DNA of 64,000 bases from NCBI GenBank assembly GCA_018806985.1, contig JADANN010000099.1, positions 4,311,501 through 4,375,500 of the forward strand. Direction: 5' to 3'. Below, piece by piece: positions 44,517 to 55,682 of the stretch. This stretch comes from Angiostrongylus vasorum (lineage: Eukaryota > Nematoda > Chromadorea > Rhabditida > Metastrongylidae). A program made the translations under genes and the position numbers. The notes under the pieces are model-generated. The model was not told where the DNA came from and searched no databases. It saw only the letters and a list, made by a program, of their open reading frames with translations. Position 1 is the first letter of the stretch. The number at the start of each line of letters is the position of its first letter.

Positions 44517-45212
44517 ATTGGCATAATGAATTATGGTTGAAACGTTAAAATGTCCATGAGGCAACCTTATGAGATAGAAGTATAGTCATCCCGTGGCACT
44601 GGGAAGGGATTTCTCATGCATATACACGGATGGTTCCTAACATTTTCTACTAGAGATATGAGTATCCCTGATTAATAAGGCACTGGAGACTGTTAGTAGT
44701 TCATGGCGATCATTGAAGGTGGTCATAGAACGAGCCACTTCCATAACTACATAGGAAATGGTGAAGAAACTGAACTTTCGCGACTCAACAACTAATACTC
44801 ATTTGGGAGATATACGAAAGGTGGAAAACGTTAATGAATTAGTATGACGCGGATTGATTAAAGAGCAATGATCCTATAGAGTATGCTCTTCGTTTATTTT
44901 AAGCAACAAAAACGGTCCAGTTGTGTTTGAGCTAAGTTGTAACATTTCAAAGCTTCTGCCCAAGATCGGCCGTTATTTTCTTCTTAGCAAATTCTCTGGT
45001 ACCCTCCTACGAAGCAGCAGTCTCCATGATACGACCGAAATAACTGATTTGAAAGACGGTATTTGGAAGTTATATAAGGTGCAGTAGAATTATTCTCGGA
45101 CGACGCCTTGTACAACCTCAGCGATGATGAGGAAACTGGCACTTTGGATGGAAAATCAAAGAGTCGAAAAGGAAATGAGTCGTACATCAGTCCCACTCAT
45201 CCTCAAGCATTA
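44517..45212. other. No feature recognised
   Basis: AT-rich sequence with short ORFs only. Confidence 0.35.
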
Positions 45213-45231
45213 TATATATATATATATATAT
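45213..45231. repeat. Short (TA)n run
   Basis: About 19 bp of TA, a little upstream of an S2 tail. Confidence 0.8.
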
Positions 45232-45274
45232 TTTCTTCCATTCACCTATTCATTTATTATATAAGCCAAGATCT

Positions 45275-45540
45275 CATCCTCTCTAGAGATCCCAGCGTTT
45301 CTTTCATTCCATTTGTTTTTCCTCCTATTCATAGTTCATAAAACTCTTCGGGCATTTAGCGAACTGTTTCGGCTGCTGTGTGAGGATTTCGTCTTTCTTT
45401 ATGAACGTTCTATAGTGCTGGTAGAGCCGATTTTCCTTGTAATCTTGAAGATAGCAGAGATAGAACGTTCCTACGTCAATTTTTGGTGAGGTGAATATTG
45501 GGGAAAGGCTCGAACCAGCACCCTGCTTCATGTTAGACTG
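45275..45540 (-). repeat. SINE family S2 copy
   Basis: Minus strand: the head GGTGCTGGTTCGAGCC (45525 down), the body, CGTTCATAAAGAAAGACG near 45405, and the tail ACGCTGGGATC near 45295. Confidence 0.6.
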
Positions 45541-45569
45541 CATCACTATCCACGGCGCTATGTATATAG

Positions 45570-45574
45570 ACATG

Positions 45575-45625
<51 letters not shown>
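45570..45625. repeat. (TA)n microsatellite replacing an S1 tail
   Basis: About 45 bp of TA running directly into ATATATAACTACAACTTC, the S1 body. The usual GCCTATTC-type tail is absent. Confidence 0.95.
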
Positions 45626-45628
<3 letters not shown>

Positions 45629-45738
45629 ACTACAACTTCAACGTAGCTGAGATATTTGCAAAACTCTGGAGAGCAGGTGCCTATGGTGGGGGAAACGAAC
45701 GCGCTATTGTCCTTTCCGGGGAGTAGCTTTTCCATCCA
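45622..45738 (-). repeat. SINE family S1 body fragment
   Basis: Plus-strand view: ACAACTTCAACGTAGCTGAG, ATTTGCAAAACTCTGG, GCAGGTGCCTATGGTGG and CGAACGCGCTATTGTCC. It stops at GGGGAGTAG, before the A-box region. Confidence 0.7.
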
Positions 45739-46844
45739 ATTACCATGATTTGGGGGGCTTGGTTTCAAGCAGTTTTCAATTGCTTTGAGTGAAATGTTAG
45801 AAAAAAAAGTACATCGATGGAAAATGATGGTGCTGAAAAGATGTCAAACAAAAATTTAGCTTTGAACCATGACGATCCAAAATTATACACTTCAACAGTG
45901 TGGGAAGCAATTAATAATTACAACGCTAATTTGCGACATTCATAGCAGTAAAATCGGCCATAATTACTTTTACAACCCTTCGTCAACGCTGGTGATACTA
46001 AGAAGTTTCTGCTGTTCAAATGCGAATGTGTGAGTAGTTCTTAATTGTTCATCCATTGAGTAGCCCAATGGTTGCTGCTAATGAGGAGCGTACATCACAT
46101 GCTTTTATTAGGAGATGAGAATATGTCGGAATACATGGATCAGATAGTACTCACAGTGCCACGTCGAAGATTTTGGCATTCCCACTGTGTCGCCAATGAG
46201 TTAGTCGTGATCGCTAATTTGTTGAAAGCAGTTTTATATTTGAGCATCAATTACGATGCCTAACAGTATTTTTCTTTCTAGAATGACAGGTATTCAGGAA
46301 TCACTGTAATCATAATGAGCTAAACATAGTTCCAATTCCACTGCTTATTCTCAACTAAGGCACACTTTTTTTTTACCTGGAACGTCGGAAACGCTGCTAG
46401 GATCTCCTCATGTTATCCTACTTGTTAGTGGGTGATTACGTTATTGGTGGTATTTTTCACAGGTCTTTCGGTTTCCACATGGAACAGTCCAGATCACCTT
46501 GGGTAAACTTAGGTGGATGCCTAGTTGATTTCCTTAATACTTTAAAGATCTGTCAATTACAATAAATAATTGTGAAAAGCTCTAAACAATCTTTTGTCAG
46601 CAGACCAACAGTGCATCGATCCGTTTTTTTGGCGGCTGTCCTTTAGTTTGTCTGCTTTGGAGGTCATGTGACATGTCTTCAAAAAGATACACACTCGTTC
46701 CATACGTTGTTTTTACGAAGCATGACAAGAATATATGGTCTTCCCCCATGTTCTTGATAGACCAGCATATGTTCCTTGAGATAGGGTCACACAAAAAGCA
46801 ACACATGCACTGGCGAACTTATTGCCGTTTCACAAATAGCTCAC
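45739..46844. other. No firm feature
   Basis: Contains a protein-like minus-strand stretch at 46700-46775 (E-H-M-L-V-Y-Q-E-H-G-G-R-P-Y), possibly a downstream exon of the one at 46845-46963. Phase and acceptor do not settle it. Confidence 0.3.
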
Positions 46845-46963
46845 CTTTATCACGTGTGTCATCTATAAATTCTTTAATCATTGAACGACGTGAATTAGTA
46901 GCGTGCTCTACTGGTTCAGGTGGGACGAAGACCACTTGTAACCATCGTTTAACTCTTCTTTTA
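46845..46963 (-). CDS. Candidate internal exon, unknown protein
   Basis: On the minus strand, acceptor ttactaaaatcag (ending 46964) and donor gtgagc (from 46844) bound 119 bp. One base finishes a codon and 39 codons follow (K-R-R-V-K-R-W-L-Q-V-V-F-V-P-P-E-P-V-E-H, later I-K-E-F-I-D-D-T-R-D-K), leaving one base. The frame stays open upstream across the acceptor, so the 5' limit could lie further out. The K-R-R-V-K-R-W start followed by a strand and a P-P-E-P turn looks like a folded domain, but I do not recognise it. Confidence 0.45.
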
Positions 46964-46967
46964 CTGA

Positions 46968-47865
46968 TTTTAGTAAGAAAGTAGCATGGATGGATGGATT
47001 GGCTCTGCCACTCACTGTTCCTGGCATTCCAGTTTTCAATGCCGAACTCACCACTGAGTGGCCTTGTAACAAATCCTTAGAAAGAATGGATCTCTAACTT
47101 CCCATGAATATCCTTACCAAGTGTTTCCTTTTCTAATATTACTCATCGCCTTATTTCCGAAAAAATTGTGCACATCACTTTTAGTGAGTTTTTTGTGTCA
47201 TTAACTGGTCACATTTGTAATTAGTGTCTAATTTACGAAAATTTTTCTAAGCACGCCTTCATTGTGGTCTGGTTGGTTGGGTTCTGTTCGAGTTATATTC
47301 GTGCGTGGTCATGGGAATGTGGTATTAAATATGAAATGCTGATGTGTTGCCCTCCTTTTTTGTGTTGATGGAAATTTAAGAGGAAATCCATGACTGAGCA
47401 TCAATGCACTAATTGCTAATTTGAAGAAATAGTGCTATCAATTCACAACAAAATGCTACACCAAAGGTCTGGCTTGCTAATGAGAGCCATTGTTTGCTTT
47501 CATTATAGAGAAATTTAGATATGAATGACATCGATTAGAGCAAACGGCTCAGAAGTAGCGATTGACCGATAGAAATACTATAAAAAGAAGACCGTATCAA
47601 AACCAACAATCTGTCAGAGCCGGAAATTTTTAGCATCTACTCAACAACTATTCAAAAACGATGGTCTCTTTGAATGGACTGTGGGACCAACATCCTAAAA
47701 AAGCAAGAAGTTCGAAATTTGTTGTCCTGGATTACTCTCCAAATTGCGATCAACTAATTGCAGTTTCTCTACAACGACTACCGCTTCATCACAGCTGGTG
47801 CTGATCGTAGTTGTGGAATAGCAATGCGTAACGGCTTCGTCGTCCATCAAACTAAGGGAACAGTT
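46968..47865. other. No feature recognised
   Basis: AT-rich, no repeat-family match found. Confidence 0.35.
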
Positions 47866-47869
47866 CGAC

Positions 47870-48075
47870 ATGTTCATATTCGGAGGTCAATCTGTGTGGA
47901 CTCCAACATATTTTTCGTTCGTTTCTTTGCCTCACAATCGTCGTCCATCGTAGTAAATCGACTCGAGCATGATAGAGGATCTCATACCGTGATCGATAAA
48001 ACAACTGCAGATGCGAGTAAAGCTGATTGGCTTCAATTACGAACACGTCCACCCAACATATAAGGGCTTGTGTAA
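47870..48075 (-). pseudogene. LINE family 2 3' fragment
   Basis: The minus-strand frame reads W-V-D-V-F-V-I, then Q-L-Y-S-H-L-Q-L-F, then R-W-T-T-I-V-R-Q-R-N-E-R. It matches W-A-D-V-F-V-N, Q-L-Y-P-Q-L-Q-L-F and the P-W-T-T-I-A-R-E-R-N-E end (near 26280) of the long family 2 copy. Only the last 200 bp are present. Confidence 0.65.
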
Positions 48076-48239
48076 TCCATTCTGAAGTCCTTTCCGCCCA
48101 CCTCATTCGTGAATACTGCTTGTTTAAGTTAGTATCTAGGTAGTTGAAATCGGCATGTTCAGCAAACCAATGGATACATTTATAGAGCATACATCTACAG
48201 AACAATAGGAAGTGATCAATGTACTCTATTTCACCGATA

Positions 48240-48385
48240 ATCTAAAACCAAATTCTTATTCGCCCTAACATTTCGACGCCTTCGTCTTCCTCAGAGCCGA
48301 TGATCCGAGGCAATGGTCCACAGTCGTTCATGTTCTCAGTTTGGTATTTTTAGCTTCGTATCGAGCCGAATCTTTTTCAGTGAAG
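48240..48385 (-). mobile_element. PLE-related short element, GACG-stem subtype
   Basis: Structured motif at 48263-48298 (minus): GGCTCTGAGGAAGACG, loop AAGG, CGTCGAAATG. The outer arm on the 3' side is partly lost. The flank (CATCGGCTC, CCTCGGATC) matches the copy at 38738-38850. Confidence 0.6.
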
Positions 48386-48674
48386 CATCTCTGGACTGAA
48401 GCATCTTCATCCGGCGACGTTCTCTTGTACGGGGCGGTTGTTGTTGATACGATTATCCGTTAATAATAATTTGGTTTTCAACAGATAGCCCATCCCGTAC
48501 CAGCCAATATTATACTAGCTAGCACATAGCGAATAGCAAATCAATATTCTTCTAACCGACCACCAGTTAGACTCGGTATTAACAATCAATTTTTTTATTT
48601 ATTTTTTACAGCGGTCTTTCTTTTTTTCCTTCTGGAGGTTTCCCGTCGTGATTGCTGTGATATATCTTAAGATG

Positions 48675-48882
48675 CATGCTTTAACCCTTATTCACTGCCT
48701 ATTCTTTTTTTCTCGGAAAGGTACGATGTGAAATACAACCACAAGGATGCTGAAATTTGAGCAAGACTCCGAAACCCAGTTGGGTTTCGGATCCTACACT
48801 ACCCGGAGCTCACGTTCTATCCACTGCACTATCTTGAAGCCTCTGCTTTGCTTTTCTCCCAGCAATTTTTTTTTCTTACTTT
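48675..48882 (-). repeat. SINE family S1 copy
   Basis: Plus-strand view: TTATTCACTGCCTATTC, GAAATACAACCACAAGGATG (48731 on), AACCCAGTTGGGTTTCGG, ATCCACTGCACTATC (minus-strand A box near 48818), and GCCTCTGCTTTGC. Confidence 0.7.
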
Positions 48883-48984
48883 AGGGTGCCAGCAGCTATG
48901 ACTTTTATGAAAGTTTTGTCCCTATGTGACAGTAGTTTTCTCTTCAAGTGATCCAATTTAAAAATGACTGCTGTTTTTACAAAT

Positions 48985-49210
48985 GCGTCGTTTTCTTTGC
49001 TAGCAGTCGCGAGGTTATTATGCAGCATACGTTTCCTTCCATACAATAACACACATACAACACAACCGTAGCTGACGTTTCGGCGGTATCGCCTTCTTCA
49101 GAGCCGTTTTTTACGTGCCTTCCACTGAGGAAGAGCCGCTGGTCAGAGCTGCGACTATAATCCAGTTTATAATCCAATGCCGAGGTTAACAGAAAGTCGA
49201 TCCTGGGAAC
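48985..49210 (-). mobile_element. PLE-related 220-bp element
   Basis: Same layout as 55683-55896 in plus-strand view: ATGCGTCGTTTTC, GCGAGGTTATTATGCAGCATACG (spaced), the motif at 49070-49105 in reverse, and the end block AATGCCGAGGTTAACAGAAAGTC (spaced). On the minus strand the motif is GGCTCTGAAGAAGGCG, loop ATAC, CGCCGAAACGTCAGC, with a perfect 4-bp stem. No unambiguous target-site duplication. Confidence 0.65.
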
Positions 49211-49475
49211 CAGTGTTTTTGTTATTGCAACTTCCAAATATATTTTATAGCAAGCACTCGTGCGTGTATCGTTCCCCCATACTGGTTCAAAGCATATTTA
49301 TTGTTTAAATTTGCTATTTAAGCTTTTAAAAACTTACTTTGTGGCGATTTTAAACTTTTGAAGTGATGTTCTTAGGACACAAAAACCACTTCTCTTTTGC
49401 TACCTGAATTCAAACGTAGTGGTAGTGCCGCAGAATCAACTCAAAATGTCAACAAAGCATAGAAGCAGCGAAACA
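49211..49475. other. No feature recognised
   Basis: Short AT-rich interval between two PLE-related copies. Confidence 0.3.
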
Positions 49476-49479
49476 CATC

Positions 49480-49640
49480 GGAATGTTTGGTCCACATAAA
49501 CAATTGGAAACCTATTTTCTCCCGGTTCTTCTCGGATGAACTAATCACACTGCAACCTGTGGACCATCGACTGGGATCATCAGCTCTGAGGAAGAAGAAG
49601 ACGTCGATACGCAAGCCAAAAAACGTTGGAGAACAAATTC
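49480..49640 (+). mobile_element. PLE-related fragment
   Basis: A motif relic at 49581-49617 (CAGCTCTGAGGAAGAAG, AAGACGTCGATACGC), preceded by TGTGGACCATCGACTGGGATC, resembles the GACG-stem subtype. GAAA has become GATA and one stem strand is mutated. Confidence 0.45.
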
Positions 49641-50319
49641 GTTTCATCTTGCCATTGAAATAGTCATAATACATTTATTATTTATACTGCGGTTAAATGA
49701 ATGTCGGTTTGCAATAATAAGAAGTGAGTCGAAAATTGTTATGGAAGTTGAAACCTGACTGAGACGCACTGTGAAAAAGCGTAACAATGACGATAAACAA
49801 CAAAAGGAAGTTCTGTTAGGCTTATTGCTCTGTCAGCCTCGTGATAGCTTACCAATGAAAAGATATGTAACGAAAAGTGTTAGATTAAAAGTGGCAACAA
49901 TAAAACTGATAAGTAGGTAAATACTCATGTTGGAGTAAAGTTTGACTGAACAGTACCCGTAAGGCTTTTACATAGATAATACAGTCGGTTGACCGCTTCA
50001 GATTTTGCCAAAGTAGAGAGCACGGAAGAGAATACGAGAACAAAGCGCGAATATTCTAATATACATTCCTTCTTCCCTTCTCAAAGAAGTGAAGCGTTGG
50101 ACACACTAGCGACGACATGAGGTCTATAGAAGTCATGCGATCCCAAAACAACGGCTGCTCTCAAATTAAAATCAACAGGTTTCAACTCGTTATAAACTTT
50201 AACAATTGTAGTAAAAACTATCAGAACTTACAAATGTTTGCTTACAAAATAAGGTTTTGCTATTCGACTCCGATGAAATTCTGCTTTTTTGGAGCCAGTG
50301 ATATAAATTGAGAAAACCA
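49641..50319. other. No feature recognised
   Basis: AT-rich, short ORFs only. Confidence 0.35.
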
Positions 50320-50535
50320 TGATTCACCACAGTCCTGGTATCAAACTAGTCACATGGTGGGGAAACCTTCCTCTTATCCATGAAGGCGACAAGTGCTTAG
50401 GGCGGGTGACGACATGAGGAAGGCTTCGGCTGGCCTGACCTCGAAACTCCAGGGAACCACAATGGCTAGACCAGCAAATGTAAATTATGCTCAGACCCGC
50501 ATAACCAGTTGAGACGGATTATCCACGTACCCAAG
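50320..50535 (-). repeat. Dispersed repeat family R4 fragment
   Basis: Minus strand: GCCATTGTGGTTCCCTGG (near 50468), AGGTCAGGCCAGCC, then GTGACTAGTTTGATACCAGGAC near 50345. About half of the family consensus. Confidence 0.6.
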
Positions 50536-51367
50536 CAATTAAGTAAATAATGACACATAGTGTTTTCATTGTATTACTTCAAGGTTGATATTTCGATCAT
50601 AAGAACAAACTAACAAGCGGGATTTCGTCCAGTAGAAGAAGATGTGGCTAACAAATGTATCTTTTATGCTTGCACCTACTGCTCTTTTGAAGACACACTG
50701 TATAAAAATATATATGCTATTGATGAGATATTAGAAAGTCTCTTCTATAAAACAATAAAGTCATTGAATCAGTAGATACTCTAGCGACTTGTAAAATTGC
50801 ATGCTTCCGGAACACCAAATTCGTCGCGAATGTGTTATATAACAGCATGTGGCAACGACAAAATGAGAAATTAGACGAAGAATGAAGTGATAATTGAGAG
50901 AGTAAGCACGTAGACCATGGGAGCTGGGATTTCTGACAGATTGCACATGAACGCTTTACAGTAACACGTGGTTTTGTACTCAACGCCGGGTTTGTGAGTG
51001 AAATCGCTCGGTGTCTGATAGCATCTGGAAGCGGTCTATTCACGATGAAACAAAAGGAATTTGTCGCTCTTGAAAGACTCTGAGAGATTAGCTAGTGATC
51101 TTTGCTGACAAATGAGCAGTGCGGACTTACATTCTCTTCCATGTCGATCGAATACTAAAATATTGAATTTGTGTTCGCTGTTAAATATGATGTTTATTGT
51201 CATTCTCTCCAGTCTTTACCGTGACTGCTAAGCTCGAATGACTTTTTTTCCGGCATACTTCCCAGAGGTTTACTTCTCAGAAAAAATTGTTGTCAATGCC
51301 AACTTTAAAATTCGAAATTACAATTATTTATTGCTCTTTGGTAGATAAATAGGTTGAAAGATTTCAG
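50536..51367. other. No feature recognised
   Basis: AT-rich. The ORF at 50717-51043 (minus) has no splice support. Confidence 0.35.
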
Positions 51368-51469
51368 GAGTTTCTTCTTTGTTTGCATCCTCAAGATCGT
51401 GATGTTGTAAAACCGTTTGGTCAGAAGTTCCCATTTTCCGAAATGACCAAAACGCAAAGAATTACGCGT
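51368..51469 (+). CDS. Candidate small exon, weak
   Basis: The acceptor ttgaaagatttcag ends at 51367 and the donor gtaatg starts at 51470. It is 34 codons in phase 0 (E-F-L-L-C-L-H-P-Q-D-R-D-V-V-K-P-F-G onward). It reads protein-like, but no partner exon was found and an S3 SINE follows closely. Confidence 0.25.
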
Positions 51470-51484
51470 GTAATGTTGACGAAG

Positions 51485-51735
51485 CCCTGTTCATTCGTTT
51501 TCATGCACAGCGCCGTGGAGGTGACAGAGTGCATATCTCGCCAGTGCGATCACTTGCGGCAGCATCCCGATCTATCAGTCACTGTTCTTATTCTGGCCAG
51601 ACAACTGTGGTAGCACATCTTGGCCAACCTGCAGGGATGGCGACTTTGCTTTGCCTTGAGCGCAGAGTCAAGCCAAAGACCACACGTTCATTGTGGGATA
51701 CCTCTGAGTGGTGTGCTGCGTGTATGGTCTTAATC
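51485..51735 (-). repeat. SINE family S3, diverged
   Basis: Plus-strand view: GGAGGTGACAGAGTGCATATC (spaced; 51516 on), GATCTATCAGTCACTG, CAGACAACTGTGGTAGCAC and GGGATGGCGACTTTG. These are in the order of the reverse S3 body (GGAGGTGATTGAAAG, GATCTATCGAGTCAGTG, GACAAGTCTGGTACC, GGGATGGGAGG). Confidence 0.45.
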
Positions 51736-52429
51736 AATAAATACGAAATGAAATATGGTGGAGAAAAACAGGCCCATTTACTAATCCTTCTGAAATTTAC
51801 TAGACTACAGGAATATTTTGCTGATTAGTTGGGGAAATCGCAGTTCTTTTTCAACGCCGAGAGGTTCGGTAGAGTGTTGCGCAGAAATCAGTTGCCATGA
51901 CTATCTTCACTGATTTACAGGTTTACATTACAGTTAACTGGTGCAAAAATTATCAAACTGGCATCACTAGCTTTGGCCATTTTTATAATATTCTCCTTAC
52001 TTTGCTAAAAAAAATAACTGGTGACTAATCAGACGAGACCTTGCTGCCGATGGCTCAAAGTCGGGTAGCATCATTGTCCCAGAGCAGCCTCGCAAAAAAT
52101 TCACTTCTAGTCCTCCTTAAATGAAGCTAGTTTCAGCATACTTGTGACATAATGAGATAAAAAAAAGCGCTAACCGTCACCGAGTATTTTAACGGAAGCC
52201 CATTTCACACAATAACCTTTGCAAGCGACTGCAGTTCGATCAGCGTAAATTCTCATCGGATCAAAGGTACACGCCAATGGTGCCACTGGTAAAGTCTCAG
52301 AGGCGTTTAGTGCCTTAATATTCATAAATAACTTCGAAAACAGTGAAAATAATAATAGCATAATCTAAATTAATCAACTCTAGCCCTTCAATTGCCAAAA
52401 GGACTTATCTACGCCTAGATCCCCTGTCA
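51736..52429. other. No feature recognised
   Basis: AT-rich, no exon or repeat assigned. Confidence 0.35.
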
Positions 52430-53306
52430 CCTGTATCACCTGTAGTCACGTTGACCGTCGAGTGACTGGAGCGGCCGCCAGTAAATCTTCCACTTTTCCC
52501 TGTCGTGCGCAAGAGTAACCCAGTGGGTTCTGCTCGCTCTAGAAGTTCGTCTAGCATCATATCTTTCTTCTAGGCTCTTCGTAAAGAACCCCGACCATCA
52601 GGTCGGTGGTCTTCCTGCACTACGTTTGACATCCTGAGGAATCCAGTCACTAACGGCTCTTGTCGATCGGATGTCATTCATACGCATTGAGTGTCCGGCC
52701 CACCTTATCTTCGACTGTTCGGCGTACAGAACGGCACCTTTGCTTTTTGATCGTTGACGCAGGTCGGAGCTTCGGATCCCATCCCTTACTTGTGTGAAAC
52801 GGGATACTCCTAGCAACGTCCTTTCGACTGCACATTCAATAACGCTGACTGATCGTTCACACAGTTTACGCAGCGACCAGGTTTCTGACGCATACGTTAA
52901 GGCAGGAAGTACCGTTGAGTCGAAAAGATGGGTACGGAGTCGGGTGTTCTTTATCGTCTTCATTACATCCTCGATGCTCTTGAAAGCTCCCCATGCCTCT
53001 CGTTTCCTTCTGCTCAGCTCTGGATCTAAGTCGTTCATCATATTCATTTCCAGACCTAGATACGCGTAAATTGAGCATTGTGACAAATTTATTACATTGA
53101 GCGTGAATGCGGCATAAGTAATCGATTCATCCTTAATGAACATTGCGATTTAGTCGAAGAGTAATTTTTCCATAGGTCCTATCAAAGTCGCCGAGCATTT
53201 GCTTCGCATGGCTAATGTTTAGTGTTATTTGAACGATATCATCAGTAAAGCGAGGATGGTGTAATTGCCCTCCATCGATTTTCACTCCCACGTTGTCCCA
53301 TTCCAG

Positions 53307-53317
53307 TGTTTGCACTA
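53307..53317. repeat. Target-site duplication, left copy (11 bp)
   Basis: TGTTTGCACTA, repeated at 53795-53805 on the other side of the PLE insertion. LINE family 1 homology runs up to one copy and resumes after the other. Confidence 0.75.
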
Positions 53318-53794
53318 CATAACGCGGAGGACTTTGAAGTACAAGTCACGGTCCTCGCGCGGGAATCGCGAACACAAGCGCGCAAAACTCTCAAGGCGTT
53401 CTGGATCAATTCCAGAAATCCGAAAATGAACCGCAGGGAAAGAATGCTTCATTATCACGCGTGATATTGGGCAATATATAAGCCTATTATTCCGATGACA
53501 GGGGTACATTACGCTTCCATGTGGATCCTGTGCGGTTGGTCTGCACGCAACATACTCAGTAGAAGACTCATAGAAAGCGGTGAGTGTGCAAAGAAGCTAT
53601 TTTTGTGTTCAATGTGATTGAAATCTAGGTTTACCCTTTTCTCTGTTTGGTTATAGAGGTGTTTGGCGAATAGATTGCTGTCAACTTGACCTTTCCAGGC
53701 TCTGAAGAAGGCGAAATCCGCCGAAACGTCAGCTTGTTTGTGAATAAAGAATAAAAATAACACCTCGGGTTTGCTCAACAAGAATACGAAGAAT
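53318..53794 (+). mobile_element. 5'-truncated Penelope-like element (477 bp)
   Basis: Inserted in the minus-strand LINE copy, with an 11-bp duplicated target. From 53319 a plus frame encodes E-D-F-E-V-Q-V-T-V-L-A-R-E-S-R-T-Q-A-R and then K-T-L-K-A-F-W-I, with N-P-K-M-N-R-R-E-R before a TGA near 53463. The pattern of a [K/R]-x-L-E/K-A-F/L-x-I helix followed by N-P-x-x-N-R typifies the end of the GIY-YIG endonuclease that closes PLE proteins. About 230 bp of 3' untranslated sequence follows, then the structured motif at 53698-53734, then an A-rich end (GAATAAAGAATAAAAATAAC). It is too short to be active. Confidence 0.65.
53698..53734 (+). ncRNA. Hammerhead-like structured motif
   Basis: GGCTCTGAAGAAGGCG, loop AAAT plus an extra C, CGCCGAAACGTCAGCT. 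The outer arms GCT/AGC pair. CTGAAGA and GAAA match the two conserved hammerhead core strings. The inner stem GGCG/CGCC is perfect. In a canonical hammerhead no extra A would follow CUGANGA, and a third stem would lie between GAAA and the GUC. Here only CGTC is present, so self-cleavage as a monomer is doubtful. Sister motifs: 20666-20703, 32752-32787, 38752-38787, 48263-48298, 49070-49105 and 55771-55806 (minus), 32869-32904 and 61624-61659 (plus). Confidence 0.5.
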
Positions 53795-53805
53795 TGTTTG
53801 CACTA
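53795..53805. repeat. Target-site duplication, right copy (11 bp)
   Basis: TGTTTGCACTA, identical to 53307-53317. Confidence 0.75.
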
Positions 53806-55682
53806 TGTTCGCGAGGGTGGCGCTAAATTGTTTTGGCGATACGGTGCCGCCTTACCTAGTCCCTCTTTGACGTCGATTCTAGCATCGTAGTAGAATGGTG
53901 CTGTCTTTGTTGTCAAATTTTTGTATAGCTCATGAAGAAACTTTATATACTGCATAGGGATTCCTTGGTATCTTCGGATTCCATGACTTATTCTCTCTCA
54001 ACTGAGTCATAAGCCTTCTCCAAATCGATGGTAGTGGGAGAAAGTGGTTTCTTGTACTCCCGCGAAAAATTCGGTTATTCTTGTTATCGTGTGGATGCGC
54101 TCCATTAAATGGAATCCTTTCGAAACATTTCTTTTTCTCAGGTCTATCTTTCGCCTAGTGTTCTCTCAATTTTTTAGGATGAACCGAGTGAAAAGTTTGT
54201 AAGAGACGTACAGCAAGCAGATTGGGCGATAGTTGCCGATATCGTGGCTACCCTTCTTGAACAATGGGGCAGCCTTTCTGGACTTCCACTGAGTAGAAAC
54301 CTTGCTCGAAGAGAGGTCGCGTATGAAGAGCCGAGCCAGCGTGTTAATGAGGGCTGGCGGAATGTTCTTCTGGTGTTCAGATCGTATACTGTCCGGACCT
54401 GGTGTTGCTCGATTGTTCACCGACAAAATGGCACGTTGGATTTCGAAAGGGAGAACCGGTAATATGACATAGCTATCCTCTTTTATTTCATATGATAGTA
54501 AAAGGACGTGGCAATTGAAGATATCCGAGTAGTAATCGTAAACAATTTTCTCCACTGCCTTTCTTGAAGTTGTAACTATTCCATTTGGACGTTCGAATAC
54601 AATCATTCAGCCTCTGCAGCTTCAACCATAACTGCTGCTCTTCTCTCTTTAAGATCTTCTTTTATCACCTGTCTGCATTGTTTTGCAAGTTCGAATGTTA
54701 GTTCGCAGTTTCCTGCAGCTCGTGCGATTTCACGCTGGCGTATCAGCCCGAGTGTTTCTGGAGACAAACGTCTCTTGGTGACTTTCGAACTTTCAGCTTT
54801 CATAGCGCTAACGTGAAAATGTTGGATGACCCGGTCGTATTTCTCGTCGTATCGAGAACGATATCTTCCAAAAACCAACTAATGAAGTGAATAAATTTCA
54901 ATTTATGGTGATTTTTGGACATCGTTTTTTGAATTCGGCGGCTTTTTTCTCCTTTCTGAGGAAAACGGAATCTTGCATGAAGAAAGCGATGGTTTATTTC
55001 GTGCAGAATTTTAGGACAACAGCGACATCGGTTAGGCAAAAACATGGATTGACTATTGGTCAATTTTGTAATGGTACTCTCCAACGATTCTCACATCTAG
55101 CGTTGACAGTGGGGGGTTCTGGAAATGCGAGTAACCAAGAATGGCCTTGATCGACACGATAAACTCAGGCAGCCACTCACCCTGCTCGTTCCATTCTAAT
55201 CCGTGGGTCCTAATGTGACGTGTTCATACGATCTTCTTAGTTCAATCTTGGCGTTAAAATCTTCAAGGATTACCTTAGAGAATGTATCGTCTTCTCTTTA
55301 GAACTTCTCCAAGTCCATATAAAACGCTTCGACTTCATCATCGTATTAGCATGGTGTCGGTGCGTAAACGATGGAGATTTTAAAGCCAGTATGGAACCAC
55401 ATCGTTTCGACCCTGATCGCCCTATTCCACTTGTTAGTTCTTCGAATTAATCGATGTTCTTTGCCAATCTTGTGTTGACGAGAACGCCGATGCCCAACTG
55501 TCGCATGCTCCGAGTAACAATTCTTCTTCGTTGTCAAAGATGGCGTTGAGTGGGTGGCGCCTTCTCGTCTCGGCCAGTCCGATGATGTCGTACTTTATCC
55601 TTCTTGCCTTCATAATCATGTCTTCTATCGAAAACTCAAATGCAAGTGTACTTGCATTGTACGAACAGAACATAACTTTATT

